Assembly: GCA_020831625.1 (NCBI GenBank)
Contig: JAFIGD010000017.1
Location: forward strand, 1 to 64,000
Origin: Verrucomicrobiota bacterium
Lineage (GTDB): Bacteria > Verrucomicrobiota > Kiritimatiellia > SS1-B-03-39 > UBA6053
Direction: 5' to 3'
DNA length: 64,000 bases
How positions within the stretch are numbered: the stretch's first letter is position 1; every line of letters starts with the position of its first letter. A program made the translations under genes and the position numbers. Shown here one piece after another: positions 52,201 to 60,052 of the stretch. The notes below the pieces were generated by a model. That model worked only from the letters and a program-made list of their open reading frames with translations. It did no database searches and was not told where the DNA came from.

Positions 52201-53887
52201 TAATTCCCTCGTGAGCACACCGCCGGTGGCGGACGCGGGACCTGACCAGATGGTGACGGATAGCAACAGAAGCGGCAGCGAAGACGTGACCCTCGATGGA
52301 AGCGGTTCCAGCGACGCGGACGGCAGCATCGTCAGCTATCTTTGGACCCTGAACGACAGCCAAATCGCAACGGGTGTCACGCCCACCGTATCCTTGCCTG
52401 TCGGCACCCATGTCGTGACCCTGACGGTAACCGATAACGACGATGCCACGGATACCGACACCGTAACCATCACGGTGAACGCGCCTCCAGTGGCCGACGC
52501 CGGCGGTGACCAGACGGTGACAAACGTAAACGGAAGCGGCAGCGAAGATGTAACCCTCGACGGGAGCGACTCCAGCGACGCGGACGGCAACATTGTCAGC
52601 TTTGTTTGGACGCTGGACGGCAGCCAAATTGCAACCGGTGTGATACCCACGGTTACTTTGCCCGTTGGCACCCATATGATCACCCTGACCGCAACCGACA
52701 ACCGAGGGGCCACCGACAGCGATACAGTGACCATCACCGTGAATCCGGCTCCGGCACCGGGCCCGGGCATCCGGGTCACGGAATACCACCTAACCACGGG
52801 CGACTTCACCGGAACCACCGCGACTCTGACGCTTGATCAGAATTTGGCGGATGACTACTACATTCTTGTTCGCGGATCACGGGTCGGCGACGGGCTCAGC
52901 CTGCCCGACAATGACTATGCCCGGGTGACAGCGGTGCCTGGCGGCAAAGGCGACCTGCCGGATTCCGGCACCGCCGATCAAATCACCTTGGGCCGTTGGA
53001 CCGCAGGGTTCGACTGGGAGGGTGTGGTGACGGTGGTGGAGAGTGAAAACCCCGCCAGCGCGGACGGCTTCAGACTGGTCGATGTGCTGGAGACATCCCT
53101 GACCGGGACTTCTGGTACCGCAAGTTCGGCGGCCTGGACTGACCTGAGCCGGGTGGTGCTGTTTGGCGGCTACCGCGGCGGCGGGGCGGCCTTTACCGAA
53201 GCTGCGAGCCACCGGAACCAGGGCACCAGTGTTTATGTGCGCTTGCATCCGAGCGGAACGGACACCCTGAACTGGAGCCGCGATGCGGGCGGTGAAACCT
53301 TGCGCAATGCGGTGATGACCACCTTCGTGGTGGAGTGGGGCGACACGTGGACCGTGCAGCACGTCAATGTGGCCGGAGCCAACGGTGGTAATGGCGCTAA
53401 CCACACCAGCCACTACACCACCGCGGCCATCACCGCGGTCAACCGCGACAACACCTGGGTCTGGGGAACCGGAACCCGCCTGGCCGCCGGCATTGGCACC
53501 TGTGCCGAAGCCTGCCTGATCACCCTGGGGGACGGTGTCAGCCAAAACACAATCGAAAGCACGGTGGCGGTCGGCTCGGAATACACGAACGCCTACGACT
53601 TTGATGTCTACGTGCTGACCCACCCGGCGATCGCGGTCGACCACGTGTTTGTGCCCGACGGAAACACCAATGTGTCGGATCTGCCCGTGTCGGTGGCCCC
53701 CGCCGCAGCGGGAGCCCGATTTGGCTGGGTGTATAACGGGGTCAACGGAACGGGTGACTATCATCCGCGTTCGCGCTTCTGGGCGCGCTACACTGCTGAC
53801 AACGAAATCACCATCAGCCGCGGGTTCAGCGGCCAGCCCTTCCCCGCCTGGGTGCAGGGAGTTGATTTTTCGGATCTGAACCCGTAA
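49253..53887 (+). CDS. large secreted PL7-like protein with cadherin-like, FN3 and PKD domains
   Basis: A 1544-aa extracellular protein. Residues 1-39 act as a signal sequence ending GNAFG. Residues about 75-260 look like a polysaccharide-lyase-7/alginate-lyase jelly roll: DRSELR (104-109), VQIYVPG (148-154) and YFKTGAYHRG (235-244) stand where PL7 enzymes have RSE(L/V)R, QIH and YFKAGxY. The catalytic His of QIH is Tyr here. Then come two cadherin-like domains (about 265-355 and 650-745), two LamG-like segments, one FN3 domain (about 560-650) and two near-identical PKD domains (about 985-1165, each with PPVADAG and DGS-SSDADG). A C-terminal module of about 380 aa is unrecognised. The ribosome-binding site AAAAGGAG lies nine bases before the ATG. 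It is probably a carbohydrate-active surface protein. Confidence 0.75.
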   Translation: MKLRQSLKPFHYHPVFPHAVKFFSALFFMATYFAGNAFGQSVAEVPFDLPKFQPILSASRLHSPSTSPSTVSSGNFGGYELPGRFYLGGDGTTMVLATTVSDNDRSELRHNFTWPVTEQEVNYFARLRFDKPVAHQEDYWERRRVNFVQIYVPGIDLGPVVLLSGRLRWGPTAETIKEDHLWMSVQGGGQYDLGPRPEGFFDVDVRVKDGEVRAYINDELKAVSNLLGFDGEVAYFKTGAYHRGIQPIAVEYELLSITAGPDRAPASFTSNIVNKPDATAHAAYHATIADDTNDPENDQMIFIKTSGPDWLNVAPNGALSGIPSASDVGANSFTVDLWDSGGNFDSATLEINVAASSNNVSAARFGSDFDGFAGFSTGGNGTFTEQTDSINFNRNFADNSNAFLYTTNSSVNTNAGSSYAFTSVVKYNSSTDIGSPRNVSMVLFSGQTNGAFGITLKMHEHANTFQIDTGLNQFDGPTTSWGGKPFASGATYTLEGTVYFTADHAHVTFKLTDDAGFSDTTTRIFSKSDLNIGNRHGIGTRNRGLNFDAKYFVINNKLSPTPPTGLFATADESSVSLDWADSPEGSLVEYSVYRSNTSGSYSSALVTGLSTSEYVDNNVVSDTTYYYVVTATDIFDRESAPSSEVSVTTPSPNQPPVFTANPIVGVDATEGDAYTGTLAGSATDPDVNDTLSYAKVSGPAWLSIAANGDLSGTPGDADVGLNSFTVEVSDGNGGFDQATLEITVSAAVIAVTCDFGTDPGKTTFGDAGFTAGGGGLQITNGSDHVRFRRSGSPSNTRDGITRTFDGLGGGARNDFTITAQYTHVNYQTWDGVMFPAGILLFAEGTTENALRNSGLGIHIYSDGTFTTERLRITSSAAINTSSSADTFWQSGSQGANDGDIAIRHGDVMQWKVDVTFHGTNSMTIDATLTRIDGTWERTAEQLERSVSVSHTFTNASDLIDGEYFGFGGRFRGSVETRLDTFSVNSLVSTPPVADAGPDQMVTDSNRSGSEDVTLDGSGSSDADGSIVSYLWTLNDSQIATGVTPTVSLPVGTHVVTLTVTDNDDATDTDTVTITVNAPPVADAGGDQTVTNVNGSGSEDVTLDGSDSSDADGNIVSFVWTLDGSQIATGVIPTVTLPVGTHMITLTATDNRGATDSDTVTITVNPAPAPGPGIRVTEYHLTTGDFTGTTATLTLDQNLADDYYILVRGSRVGDGLSLPDNDYARVTAVPGGKGDLPDSGTADQITLGRWTAGFDWEGVVTVVESENPASADGFRLVDVLETSLTGTSGTASSAAWTDLSRVVLFGGYRGGGAAFTEAASHRNQGTSVYVRLHPSGTDTLNWSRDAGGETLRNAVMTTFVVEWGDTWTVQHVNVAGANGGNGANHTSHYTTAAITAVNRDNTWVWGTGTRLAAGIGTCAEACLITLGDGVSQNTIESTVAVGSEYTNAYDFDVYVLTHPAIAVDHVFVPDGNTNVSDLPVSVAPAAAGARFGWVYNGVNGTGDYHPRSRFWARYTADNEITISRGFSGQPFPAWVQGVDFSDLNP

Positions 53888-53896
53888 AATCAACGG

Positions 53897-54655
53897 ATGA
53901 ATCGAACTGTAAAAATAACGCCCCCCCTGCTGGCCCTCGGGCTGGCAGGGGGGCTTTTTTGGATTTTGCGGGAATCCACACCGCCCATTCCTGACCAAGC
54001 TGTCGTACCGGACCGTCCCGTCATTGAGGATCGAATGGAGCCGGTGAACTCACAATCGCCGCCGGCGGAGGTGCCGGTCTCTCCATCTGAACCGTTTCAC
54101 GCCCCGACGGGAGCCGTCCGGGAAAGTGTTTCGACCTCGCCCGCGTCCGCGCCCATGTCCACGCCCGCGCCGAATCCAGCTCCGGCGGTTCGATTTTCAA
54201 GCGATGAACTCAAAGAAATCCTTCCTCTTTGGATGCGGGAGGAGGCCGATGTGGACATCTTTGCCGACGAACGCGTGGTTGCGGACACCCGGGTGATCCG
54301 GGTCCGCGGACGATATGCCTGGCCGAACGGCAGCGGAATGGAGGTGGAAATCACCGATCTGGGAAATGGCCCCTCCGACGTTTTGCTGCGTTCGCTGGGC
54401 TTTCAGCCGGCTCTGGCAGACAGCGCGACGGAGGAGGGTTTCAGCCTGCAGGTGGAAGCGATGAACGAACCCGGTAATTTCGAGTACCACTATCAAACCG
54501 GGGAGGGCCGTATTCAGTTACTGGTTGCCGACCGGTTTTTAGTGGAGGTGCAACTCGCGCTGCTCCCGGAGGAATCCTTCGGGACCGTGATTGAACATCA
54601 GGTTCCGATTGCCCTGCTGAGGGAAATGGTGGAGAAAAGAGGGGCCAAACCATGA
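53897..54655 (+). CDS. anchored Pro-rich protein of unknown function
   Basis: A 252-aa protein. Residues 8-23 form a single hydrophobic anchor (TPPLLALGLAGGLFWIL). A long Pro/Ser/Ala linker (about 28-95) follows, then a compact C-terminal domain of about 150 residues with SDELKEILPLWMREEADVDI, RYAWPNGSGMEVEIT and FEYHYQTGEGRIQLLVADRF. No family is recognised. It starts nine bases after the stop of the PL7-like gene and is probably co-transcribed with it. The DNA coding for the anchor is itself an inverted repeat followed by TTTTTT, which looks like a terminator for the upstream gene. Confidence 0.55.
   Translation: MNRTVKITPPLLALGLAGGLFWILRESTPPIPDQAVVPDRPVIEDRMEPVNSQSPPAEVPVSPSEPFHAPTGAVRESVSTSPASAPMSTPAPNPAPAVRFSSDELKEILPLWMREEADVDIFADERVVADTRVIRVRGRYAWPNGSGMEVEITDLGNGPSDVLLRSLGFQPALADSATEEGFSLQVEAMNEPGNFEYHYQTGEGRIQLLVADRFLVEVQLALLPEESFGTVIEHQVPIALLREMVEKRGAKP
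53920..53960 (+). terminator. terminator-like hairpin inside the start of the downstream gene
   Basis: GCCCCCC(C)TGC at 53920-53930 pairs with GCAGGGGGGC at 53945-53954. An inner GCCC/GGGC stem follows and then six T residues from 53955. The structure has every feature of a Rho-independent terminator for the gene ending at 53887. It lies over codons 9-22 of the next open frame, so it could act as an attenuator between the two genes. Confidence 0.65.
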
Positions 54656-54697
54656 AACGGCTTTCACATTGACGGAGACGTTCGCAATCTCCGCCGT

Positions 54698-56206
54698 TTA
54701 CTTGGATGTTTGTCCTGCTTCCGGTTGTGACGAATTCATCCACCAAAGCTGTTTCCACCCGGGGCCGCCGGTGTTGGGCTGCGGCGCGCCGGGCGTGCTC
54801 CGTCCGGTTTCGACGTACCGGGTGAGGAGGGTTTTGAGTTCCTCCACGACATCCGGATGCTGATCGTGGACGTTGGTCCGCTCGCCGATATCGGTGTCGA
54901 GATTGTAAAGCTGAAGGGGGGGGAGACCCTCGCAGGCGGGACCGGGCCGGGGATCGCTCCAGCCGCCGGAGCCGGGACACATCTCCAGCTTCCAGTTGCC
55001 TTTGCGAATGGAAAAGGAGCCGTCGATGGAGTGGTGGACGGTCGCCTCGCGCAGGCTGCGGTCCAGCGTCTTTCCCTGCCAGGCGGGCAGGTTGCTGACG
55101 CTGTCCTCGCCGGCGTTGTCGGGGAGGGGCGCGCCGGTGATGTCCGCACAGGTGGCGAGCAGATCGCTGAGGCAGACGGTTTCATCGGTGACCGAGCCGG
55201 CCTGAATGCCCTTCGGCCAGTGGATCAGCAGGGGAATGCGGTGTCCTCCCTCGTAGATGTCGGCCTTGTGTCCCCGGAAGACATAGCTGGGGTTGTGGCC
55301 GCACGCGGCCAGCTCCTCGAAGTTGGCCTGGGGAGAGCATCCGTTGTCGGAGGTGAAGATAAAAATGGTGTTCTCGGCCACGCCGCTCCGCTCCAGCGCC
55401 TCCAGGATTTGCCCGACATGGTGATCCACCTGGAGGCAGAAGTCGCCGTAGGGATTGGTGCCGCTTTTGCCCTGGAACTCCGGCAGCGGCAGGATGGGGG
55501 TGTGCGGCGAGGGGAGGGGGAGATAGAGAAAAAACGGCTCCCCGGCGGCGGCCCGCTCCTCGATGTACTTCACCCCGCGGCGGGTGAAGTTGGGGGACAC
55601 CTCTTCGTGCACGAAATCCGCGCCGGTGGGGCCCTCCCGCCAGAAGCGGAATCCGCTGTCGGAGGTCACGCGGTCGGGTTGGGCGGTGACCCGGCCGTTT
55701 TCAACGTACACGTAGGGCGCCATGTCCAGCGAACCGCAGTGGCCGTAGTAATAATCGAATCCGCAGGCGTCAGGGCCGCCGGTGACCGGCGCGGTGAAGT
55801 CCACATTGGCCCCGTCTTTGGCGACCGGCTGCCCGTCGGTGGTGGCCCAGTTCCAGCCCAGATGCCATTTACCGATCATGGCGGTGTGGTAGCCCTGCGC
55901 TTTCAGAAAGGAGGCCACGGTCATGCGTCCGGGTTCGATCAGAGAGGGGCTGTACCCGTCGAGAACTCCATTTTTCAGGCGGGATCGCCAGTTGTAGCGT
56001 CCGGTGAGGATGCTGTAGCGGGAGGGGGTGCAGACGGCCGAGGAGGAATGGGCGTCGGTGCAGATCATGCCGCCGGCGGCCATCCGGTCCAACTGCATCG
56101 TTTGAAGTTTGGAGCCGGGGTTCAGGCAGGAGAGATCGCCGTACCCCATGTCGTCGACGAGGATATAGACAATGTTGGGTTTTTTATCGCTTGAATAATG
56201 TTTCAT
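54698..56206 (-). CDS. type I sulfatase (arylsulfatase A family)
   Basis: A 502-aa sulfatase. PNIVYILVDDMGYGDLSCLN gives the metal-binding DD, and VCTPSR (Cys59) is the formylglycine signature. TAMIGKWHLGW, FFLYLPLPSPHTPI, IFIFTSDNGCSPQ and ADIYEGGHRIPLLIHWPKG complete the active site. No signal peptide is evident, so export is unclear. The ATG at 56206 is used. An upstream in-frame ATG at 56251 would translate the hexamer tract as a run of Ile-Thr. It removes sulfate esters, presumably from a marine-type polysaccharide. It reads away from the GH3 gene and ends close to the anchored-protein gene. Confidence 0.93.
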   Translation of the reverse strand: MKHYSSDKKPNIVYILVDDMGYGDLSCLNPGSKLQTMQLDRMAAGGMICTDAHSSSAVCTPSRYSILTGRYNWRSRLKNGVLDGYSPSLIEPGRMTVASFLKAQGYHTAMIGKWHLGWNWATTDGQPVAKDGANVDFTAPVTGGPDACGFDYYYGHCGSLDMAPYVYVENGRVTAQPDRVTSDSGFRFWREGPTGADFVHEEVSPNFTRRGVKYIEERAAAGEPFFLYLPLPSPHTPILPLPEFQGKSGTNPYGDFCLQVDHHVGQILEALERSGVAENTIFIFTSDNGCSPQANFEELAACGHNPSYVFRGHKADIYEGGHRIPLLIHWPKGIQAGSVTDETVCLSDLLATCADITGAPLPDNAGEDSVSNLPAWQGKTLDRSLREATVHHSIDGSFSIRKGNWKLEMCPGSGGWSDPRPGPACEGLPPLQLYNLDTDIGERTNVHDQHPDVVEELKTLLTRYVETGRSTPGAPQPNTGGPGWKQLWWMNSSQPEAGQTSK

Positions 56207-56218
56207 GATTTTCAACGA

Positions 56219-56292
56219 ACTAATCGTAATCGTAATCGTGATCGTAATCAAACCCCAAAACCAACTTTTCGATCACGATTAAGATTACGAAA
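56219..56292. repeat. AATCGT hexamer tract with inverted partner
   Basis: TAATCG units are repeated at 56221-56250. After a gap of about 22 bases, GATCACGATTAAGATTACGA is roughly their reverse complement, so the pair could fold into a long imperfect hairpin. It lies just upstream of the minus-strand sulfatase start. A second tract of four units is at 56488-56514, shortly before the GH3 start. Confidence 0.75.
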
Positions 56293-56357
56293 GCGGTTTC
56301 TTTTTCCGGCAATCCTCAGCATGCGATTCGCCGGGGCGTCGGGTGCGAACATAATCC

Positions 56358-56470
56358 GATCTCGTCAACCGGAAAATGGCGAAAAAGGGAGGTCGGTAAA
56401 CGAGAACGGCGACGAGAACGGGGGACGATTTTGTTTTGCCACTCGTAATGCGCTCTCGTCTGCCGGAAAA
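56358..56470. repeat. direct repeat, left copy flanking the GH3 gene
   Basis: The segment starts GATCTCGTCAACCGGAAAAT and continues through GAACGGCGACGAGAACGGGG, GACGATTTTGTTTT and CCACTCGTAATGCGCTCTCG. The right copy at 58917-59040 matches along nearly its whole length in the same orientation. Both copies are followed by an AATCGT-type tract. The segment has no coding capacity. Confidence 0.85.
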
Positions 56471-56559
56471 TCTTGTTGAATTCCTTTTCGTAATCGTAAT
56501 CGTAATCGTTATCGATGTGCAAGAATGACCCTGATGCCGTTGAAACAGGAGTGTATACA

Positions 56560-58842
56560 ATGAGTAACCCCAAGAACAGCCCGCTTCCTTACAGAGATGC
56601 CGCTCTACCCGTTTCCGAGCGGGTGGAGGACCTGCTTTCCCGCATGAGCGTGGAGGAGAAGATCGAACAACTGCGCAGCCAGATGCTGTTCGATCCGGAA
56701 AGTTCCAAGCGTGACCCGGCCGTGGGGCATGTCAGGTCGCTGACCCATTTCGCGCATCAGAAGGGGCACCGCCGCACCCCCGGCGAGTGTGCGGCCATCA
56801 ACAACGCTGACATCAAGCGCTCGACCGGGGCCAACCGCTGGGGCATTCCCGTGCTGGTCCACGAAGAAGCCCTGCACGGCGCGCAATGGGGGGATGCGAC
56901 CTGCTTCCCTCAATCGATCGCGCTGGCGGCCACCTGGGACGATGCCCTGATGCGGCGGGTCGCCAGGGCCATCGCCTGCGAGCTGAAGGCTGTGAACATT
57001 CACCAGGTGCTGTCTCCGGTCGTCAATCTTGGCCGCGATTCACGCTGGGGGCGGACGCAGGAAACCTATGGTGAGGATGTCTATCTGGTAAGTCGAATGG
57101 CACTCGCCTACGTGCAGACACTGGAAGAGATGAACATCATCACCACGCCGAAGCATTTTGTCGACAACTACGGTGAGGGCGGCCGGGACAGCAATGTTTC
57201 CAATAGCTCATGGCGGGTGCTGCGCGAGGTGTTCCTGGAGCCTTTCCGCGTATGCGTTCAGGAGGGGCGCGCCCGCTCGATCATGCCGGCCTACAACAGT
57301 GTCGACGGCGTGCCCTGCACCTGCAGTCAGACGCTGCTGACCGATATCCTGCGGACCGAGTGGGGGTTCGAGGGATTTACGGTGTCGGACTATGGGGCCG
57401 TGCCCGGCCTCGTTGCCCCGCAGCGGGTGGCGGCCGACCGGGTTGAAGCCGTGGCCCGGAGCATGGAGGCCGGGCTGGATGTGGTCCTGCCAAACAATGA
57501 CGGGGAGGCCCAGCGGCAACTGGCCCGGGAAGGGCGGTTTTCCATGGAGGTCCTCGACCGGTCCGTGCGGCGTATCCTCAAGGCCAAGTTCGAGCTGGGT
57601 CTGTTCGAACATCCGTATGTGGATGCGGGGGCGGCGGACGCGGGGGTCCGCAGTTCCGGGCACCGGGCGCTGGCGCTGGAGGCCGCGCGCAAAGCGGTGG
57701 TTCTGCTGAAAAACCGGGACCGCATCCTGCCGCTCTCCGGAGCGGCCGGGAAGATCGGTGTGTTCGGCCCGGCCTGCAACACGGTCAATCTGGGCGGCTA
57801 CAGCGGTCCCTATGGCGGCTGGAAGGGGGAGGCTATGACCCCATTGGAGGCCCTGCGGAATCTGGCTCCCGCCGGAGCCGAGATCCGTGCCTGCGACGGA
57901 ACTGCGGACCTGGAATCCGTTGCCCGTGAATGCGATGTGGCTGTCTACTTCGCCACCATCCGGGAGGATGAAGGCTCCGACCGCTCCAGTCTCGACCTTC
58001 CGGATCTATCGGCGGGGAAGCAGGCGGAGATCGCCGATGCCGCTCATGCGGTGATCGTGGACAAGCGTGAGAAGAGCGTTGCGTCCGGAGATCAGGAAAG
58101 TGAGATCCTGCGCATTGCGGAAACCGGCATTCCGGTGATTGTCGTGCTGGTGGCCGGCAGCGCGGTGACAATGCGGCGCTGGGAGGAGAAAGCGGCGGCA
58201 ATTGTTCTGCCGTGGTACGGCGGCGAGCAGGGCGCAACCGCTGTCGCGGAGGTGTTGTTCGGTCACTGGAATCCCGGCGGCAGGCTGCCGCTGACCTTTC
58301 CAAAGACCGTTGGCCAGTGTCCGCTCTACTACAGCCACAAACCCACCGGCCGCGCCTATCACTATAACGACAACGATGGCAAGCCGCAGTTCCCCTTTGG
58401 TTTCGGGCTGAGCTACAGCACCTTCGAATACAGCAACCTGGTGGTCGCGCCCGGAACGGCGGCGATCGGCACACCGGTGACGGTCACCGTCGAGATCCGC
58501 AACACCTCGGACGTGGCCGGTGACGAAGTGGTGCAGCTCTATGTGCACGACTGCGTGGCCAGCGTGGCGGTGCCTGTCAAGCAGCTTTGCGGCTTCGAAC
58601 GCATCCATCTTGCGCCCGGGGAAACGCGGCTCGTCCGCTTCACCCTCGATGACCGGCACCTGGCCCTGTGGAATGCGCAGATGAAGCGCGTGGTCGAGCC
58701 CGGCGACTTCGAGATCATGGCCGGAAGCTCATCGGAAGACATTCGGCTGAAGGCAATGCTGACCCTTTTCACCGGAGGTCAGGCTTTTCAGCCTGACACG
58801 GCGGAGAGGCAAAGCGACCGGAGGTCAGGCTTTCCAGCCTGA
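56560..58842 (+). CDS. glycoside hydrolase family 3 (beta-glycosidase)
   Basis: A 760-aa enzyme with GH3 N- and C-terminal domains and an FnIII-like tail. Key segments are WGIPVLVHEEALHGAQW, SPVVNLGRDSRWGRTQETYG, TTPKHFVDNYGEGGRDSN (the KH dyad), IMPAYNSVDGVPCTCS and FTVSDYGAVPGLV, where the SDY Asp is the likely nucleophile. FPFGFGLSYSTFEYSNL is near the end. AGGAG stands eight bases before the ATG at 56560. No signal peptide is seen. The last 20 or so codons (GGQAFQPDTAERQ, DRRSGFPA) are read from a 46-bp repeat and are not part of the family. The substrate could be beta-xyloside, beta-glucoside or similar; specificity is not deducible. Two copies of a direct repeat flank the gene. Confidence 0.9.
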   Translation: MSNPKNSPLPYRDAALPVSERVEDLLSRMSVEEKIEQLRSQMLFDPESSKRDPAVGHVRSLTHFAHQKGHRRTPGECAAINNADIKRSTGANRWGIPVLVHEEALHGAQWGDATCFPQSIALAATWDDALMRRVARAIACELKAVNIHQVLSPVVNLGRDSRWGRTQETYGEDVYLVSRMALAYVQTLEEMNIITTPKHFVDNYGEGGRDSNVSNSSWRVLREVFLEPFRVCVQEGRARSIMPAYNSVDGVPCTCSQTLLTDILRTEWGFEGFTVSDYGAVPGLVAPQRVAADRVEAVARSMEAGLDVVLPNNDGEAQRQLAREGRFSMEVLDRSVRRILKAKFELGLFEHPYVDAGAADAGVRSSGHRALALEAARKAVVLLKNRDRILPLSGAAGKIGVFGPACNTVNLGGYSGPYGGWKGEAMTPLEALRNLAPAGAEIRACDGTADLESVARECDVAVYFATIREDEGSDRSSLDLPDLSAGKQAEIADAAHAVIVDKREKSVASGDQESEILRIAETGIPVIVVLVAGSAVTMRRWEEKAAAIVLPWYGGEQGATAVAEVLFGHWNPGGRLPLTFPKTVGQCPLYYSHKPTGRAYHYNDNDGKPQFPFGFGLSYSTFEYSNLVVAPGTAAIGTPVTVTVEIRNTSDVAGDEVVQLYVHDCVASVAVPVKQLCGFERIHLAPGETRLVRFTLDDRHLALWNAQMKRVVEPGDFEIMAGSSSEDIRLKAMLTLFTGGQAFQPDTAERQSDRRSGFPA

Positions 58843-58862
58843 CACGGCGGAGAGGCAACGCG
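58771..58862. repeat. 46-bp tandem hairpin repeat overlapping the GH3 3' end
   Basis: Two 46-base units start at 58771 and 58817. Each contains GGTCAGGCTTT(T/C)CAGCCTGACA, whose GTCAGGCT/AGCCTGAC arms form a hairpin, followed by CGGCGGAGAGGCAA. A third, partial inverted piece (CAGCCTGGAAAGGCTG) follows at about 58864. The stop codon of GH3 is inside the second unit, so the repeat replaced the original end of the gene. Confidence 0.85.
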
Positions 58863-58916
58863 ACAGCCTGGAAAGGCTGTCCTCCATGTGTAGCAATCTG
58901 ACCTTACACCGTCGCC

Positions 58917-59040
58917 GATCTCGTCAGCCGGAAAATGGCGGAAACGGGCGGTCGGTGAACGAGAACGGCGACGAGAACGGGGGACGATTGTGTTTTAGCC
59001 ACTCGTAATCCACTCTCGTCGCCGATCTCGTCAGCCGATT
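58917..59040. repeat. direct repeat, right copy flanking the GH3 gene
   Basis: The segment begins GATCTCGTCAGCCGGAAAAT and continues GAACGGCGACGAGAACGGGG, GACGATTGTGTTTT and CCACTCGTAATCCACTCTCG. It is the right partner of the copy at 56358-56470. Its internal motif GATCTCGTCAGCCG appears twice, at 58917 and about 59024. A hexamer tract follows at once. Confidence 0.85.
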
Positions 59041-59042
59041 TC

Positions 59043-59106
59043 CTAATCGTAATCGAATCCCAACATCGGTTTTTCGATCACGATCACGATCACGATTATG
59101 ATTACG
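59043..59106. repeat. AATCGT / GATCAC hexamer tract
   Basis: AATCGTAATCG, a short spacer, then CGATCACGATCACGATCACG and ATTATGATTACGG: two opposed hexamer blocks, as at 56219-56292. The tract ends about 15 bases before the stop of the AraC-type regulator gene. Confidence 0.75.
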
Positions 59107-59121
59107 GATTCGTGAGGGATC

Positions 59122-59979
59122 TCAAAACCGTCCGGCCGCGGAGGGCGGGTACCCCATGACCGCGCGGAACTGCTTGGAGAACGTGAAGCTGTCCGCATAG
59201 CCGGTGGCCGCGGCGGCCTCGGCCACACGGAAGCCCTCCTCGCGGATCAGCCCGGCGGCATAGTGACAGCGCTGCCGGATGGCATATTGACCCGGACTCA
59301 GCCCCGTCATCTCCTTGAACCGCTGACAGAAGCCGCTGCGGCTCATGCCGGCCTTGCGGGCCAGTTCGGTCAAGGGCAGCCGATGCCCCGGATGGCGGTC
59401 GATGAATGCGCAGACCTCGAGAATGCCGGGGTGGGGGGGCGGCTTATTTCCTTTCGGACGCAGGAGCGGCGCCGCAAGCTGTTCCAGGAGCGCGTGCAGG
59501 AGCGCGGCGGCCGCCTGCTGTCCGGCGGGTCTTCCGCTCCGCCACAGCGTGCCCAGGGTCTCCAGCAGGCCGATCAGATCCGGGGCCCCCGCCGTGTCCA
59601 GAATCTGCCAGGGCTGCGCCCGGGAAGAATTTGGAACCTCCTGGTTTTCACGCGATGTCACCTTGAAATGGATGGGGTGGAAGACGAGAGGGCGGGAGGG
59701 ATCGGATGCCAGACTGTAGGAAAGCCCCCTGGCCAGCAGCAGCGCCGAGGGAGCCTGTATCGGCAGCTCCGTCTCTCCGCAGCGGAACTGTCCCCGGCCG
59801 CCGAGGATGATGTACAGGATACAGGTCTCCATCGTCCGCGTGATCCGCCAGGCGGGTCCCGGCGACAAGCGGCCCCGGTAGAGATGAAGGCAGAGTCCTC
59901 CCGCCTCCGGAAGCCCCTCCAGCAGATCTTCAATCAGAAACTTTGGATGATTTGACATAACCTTTAGACGATAATCCAT
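59122..59979 (-). CDS. AraC family transcriptional regulator
   Basis: A 285-aa protein with an N-terminal cupin-like sensing domain (ILYIILGGRGQFRCGETELP, about residues 54-73). The C-terminal double helix-turn-helix has LPLTELARKAGMSRSGFCQR (about 200-219), FKEMTGLSPGQYAIRQR, and the second HTH with VAEAAAATGYADSFTFSKQF then RAVMGYPPS. It should sense a sugar or oligosaccharide and control nearby genes. It is divergent from the sulfatase at 60053 with only 73 bases between starts, and it points toward the GH3 gene. Both are candidate targets. An in-frame ATG at 59958 is an alternative start. Confidence 0.92.
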   Translation of the reverse strand: MDYRLKVMSNHPKFLIEDLLEGLPEAGGLCLHLYRGRLSPGPAWRITRTMETCILYIILGGRGQFRCGETELPIQAPSALLLARGLSYSLASDPSRPLVFHPIHFKVTSRENQEVPNSSRAQPWQILDTAGAPDLIGLLETLGTLWRSGRPAGQQAAAALLHALLEQLAAPLLRPKGNKPPPHPGILEVCAFIDRHPGHRLPLTELARKAGMSRSGFCQRFKEMTGLSPGQYAIRQRCHYAAGLIREEGFRVAEAAAATGYADSFTFSKQFRAVMGYPPSAAGRF

Positions 59980-60052
59980 TCACGTTTCCGATTTTTTCGG
60001 TATTCTTCAAGAAGATTTAACACATACCAAGCAAAAGAAGGAACCCTCCACC

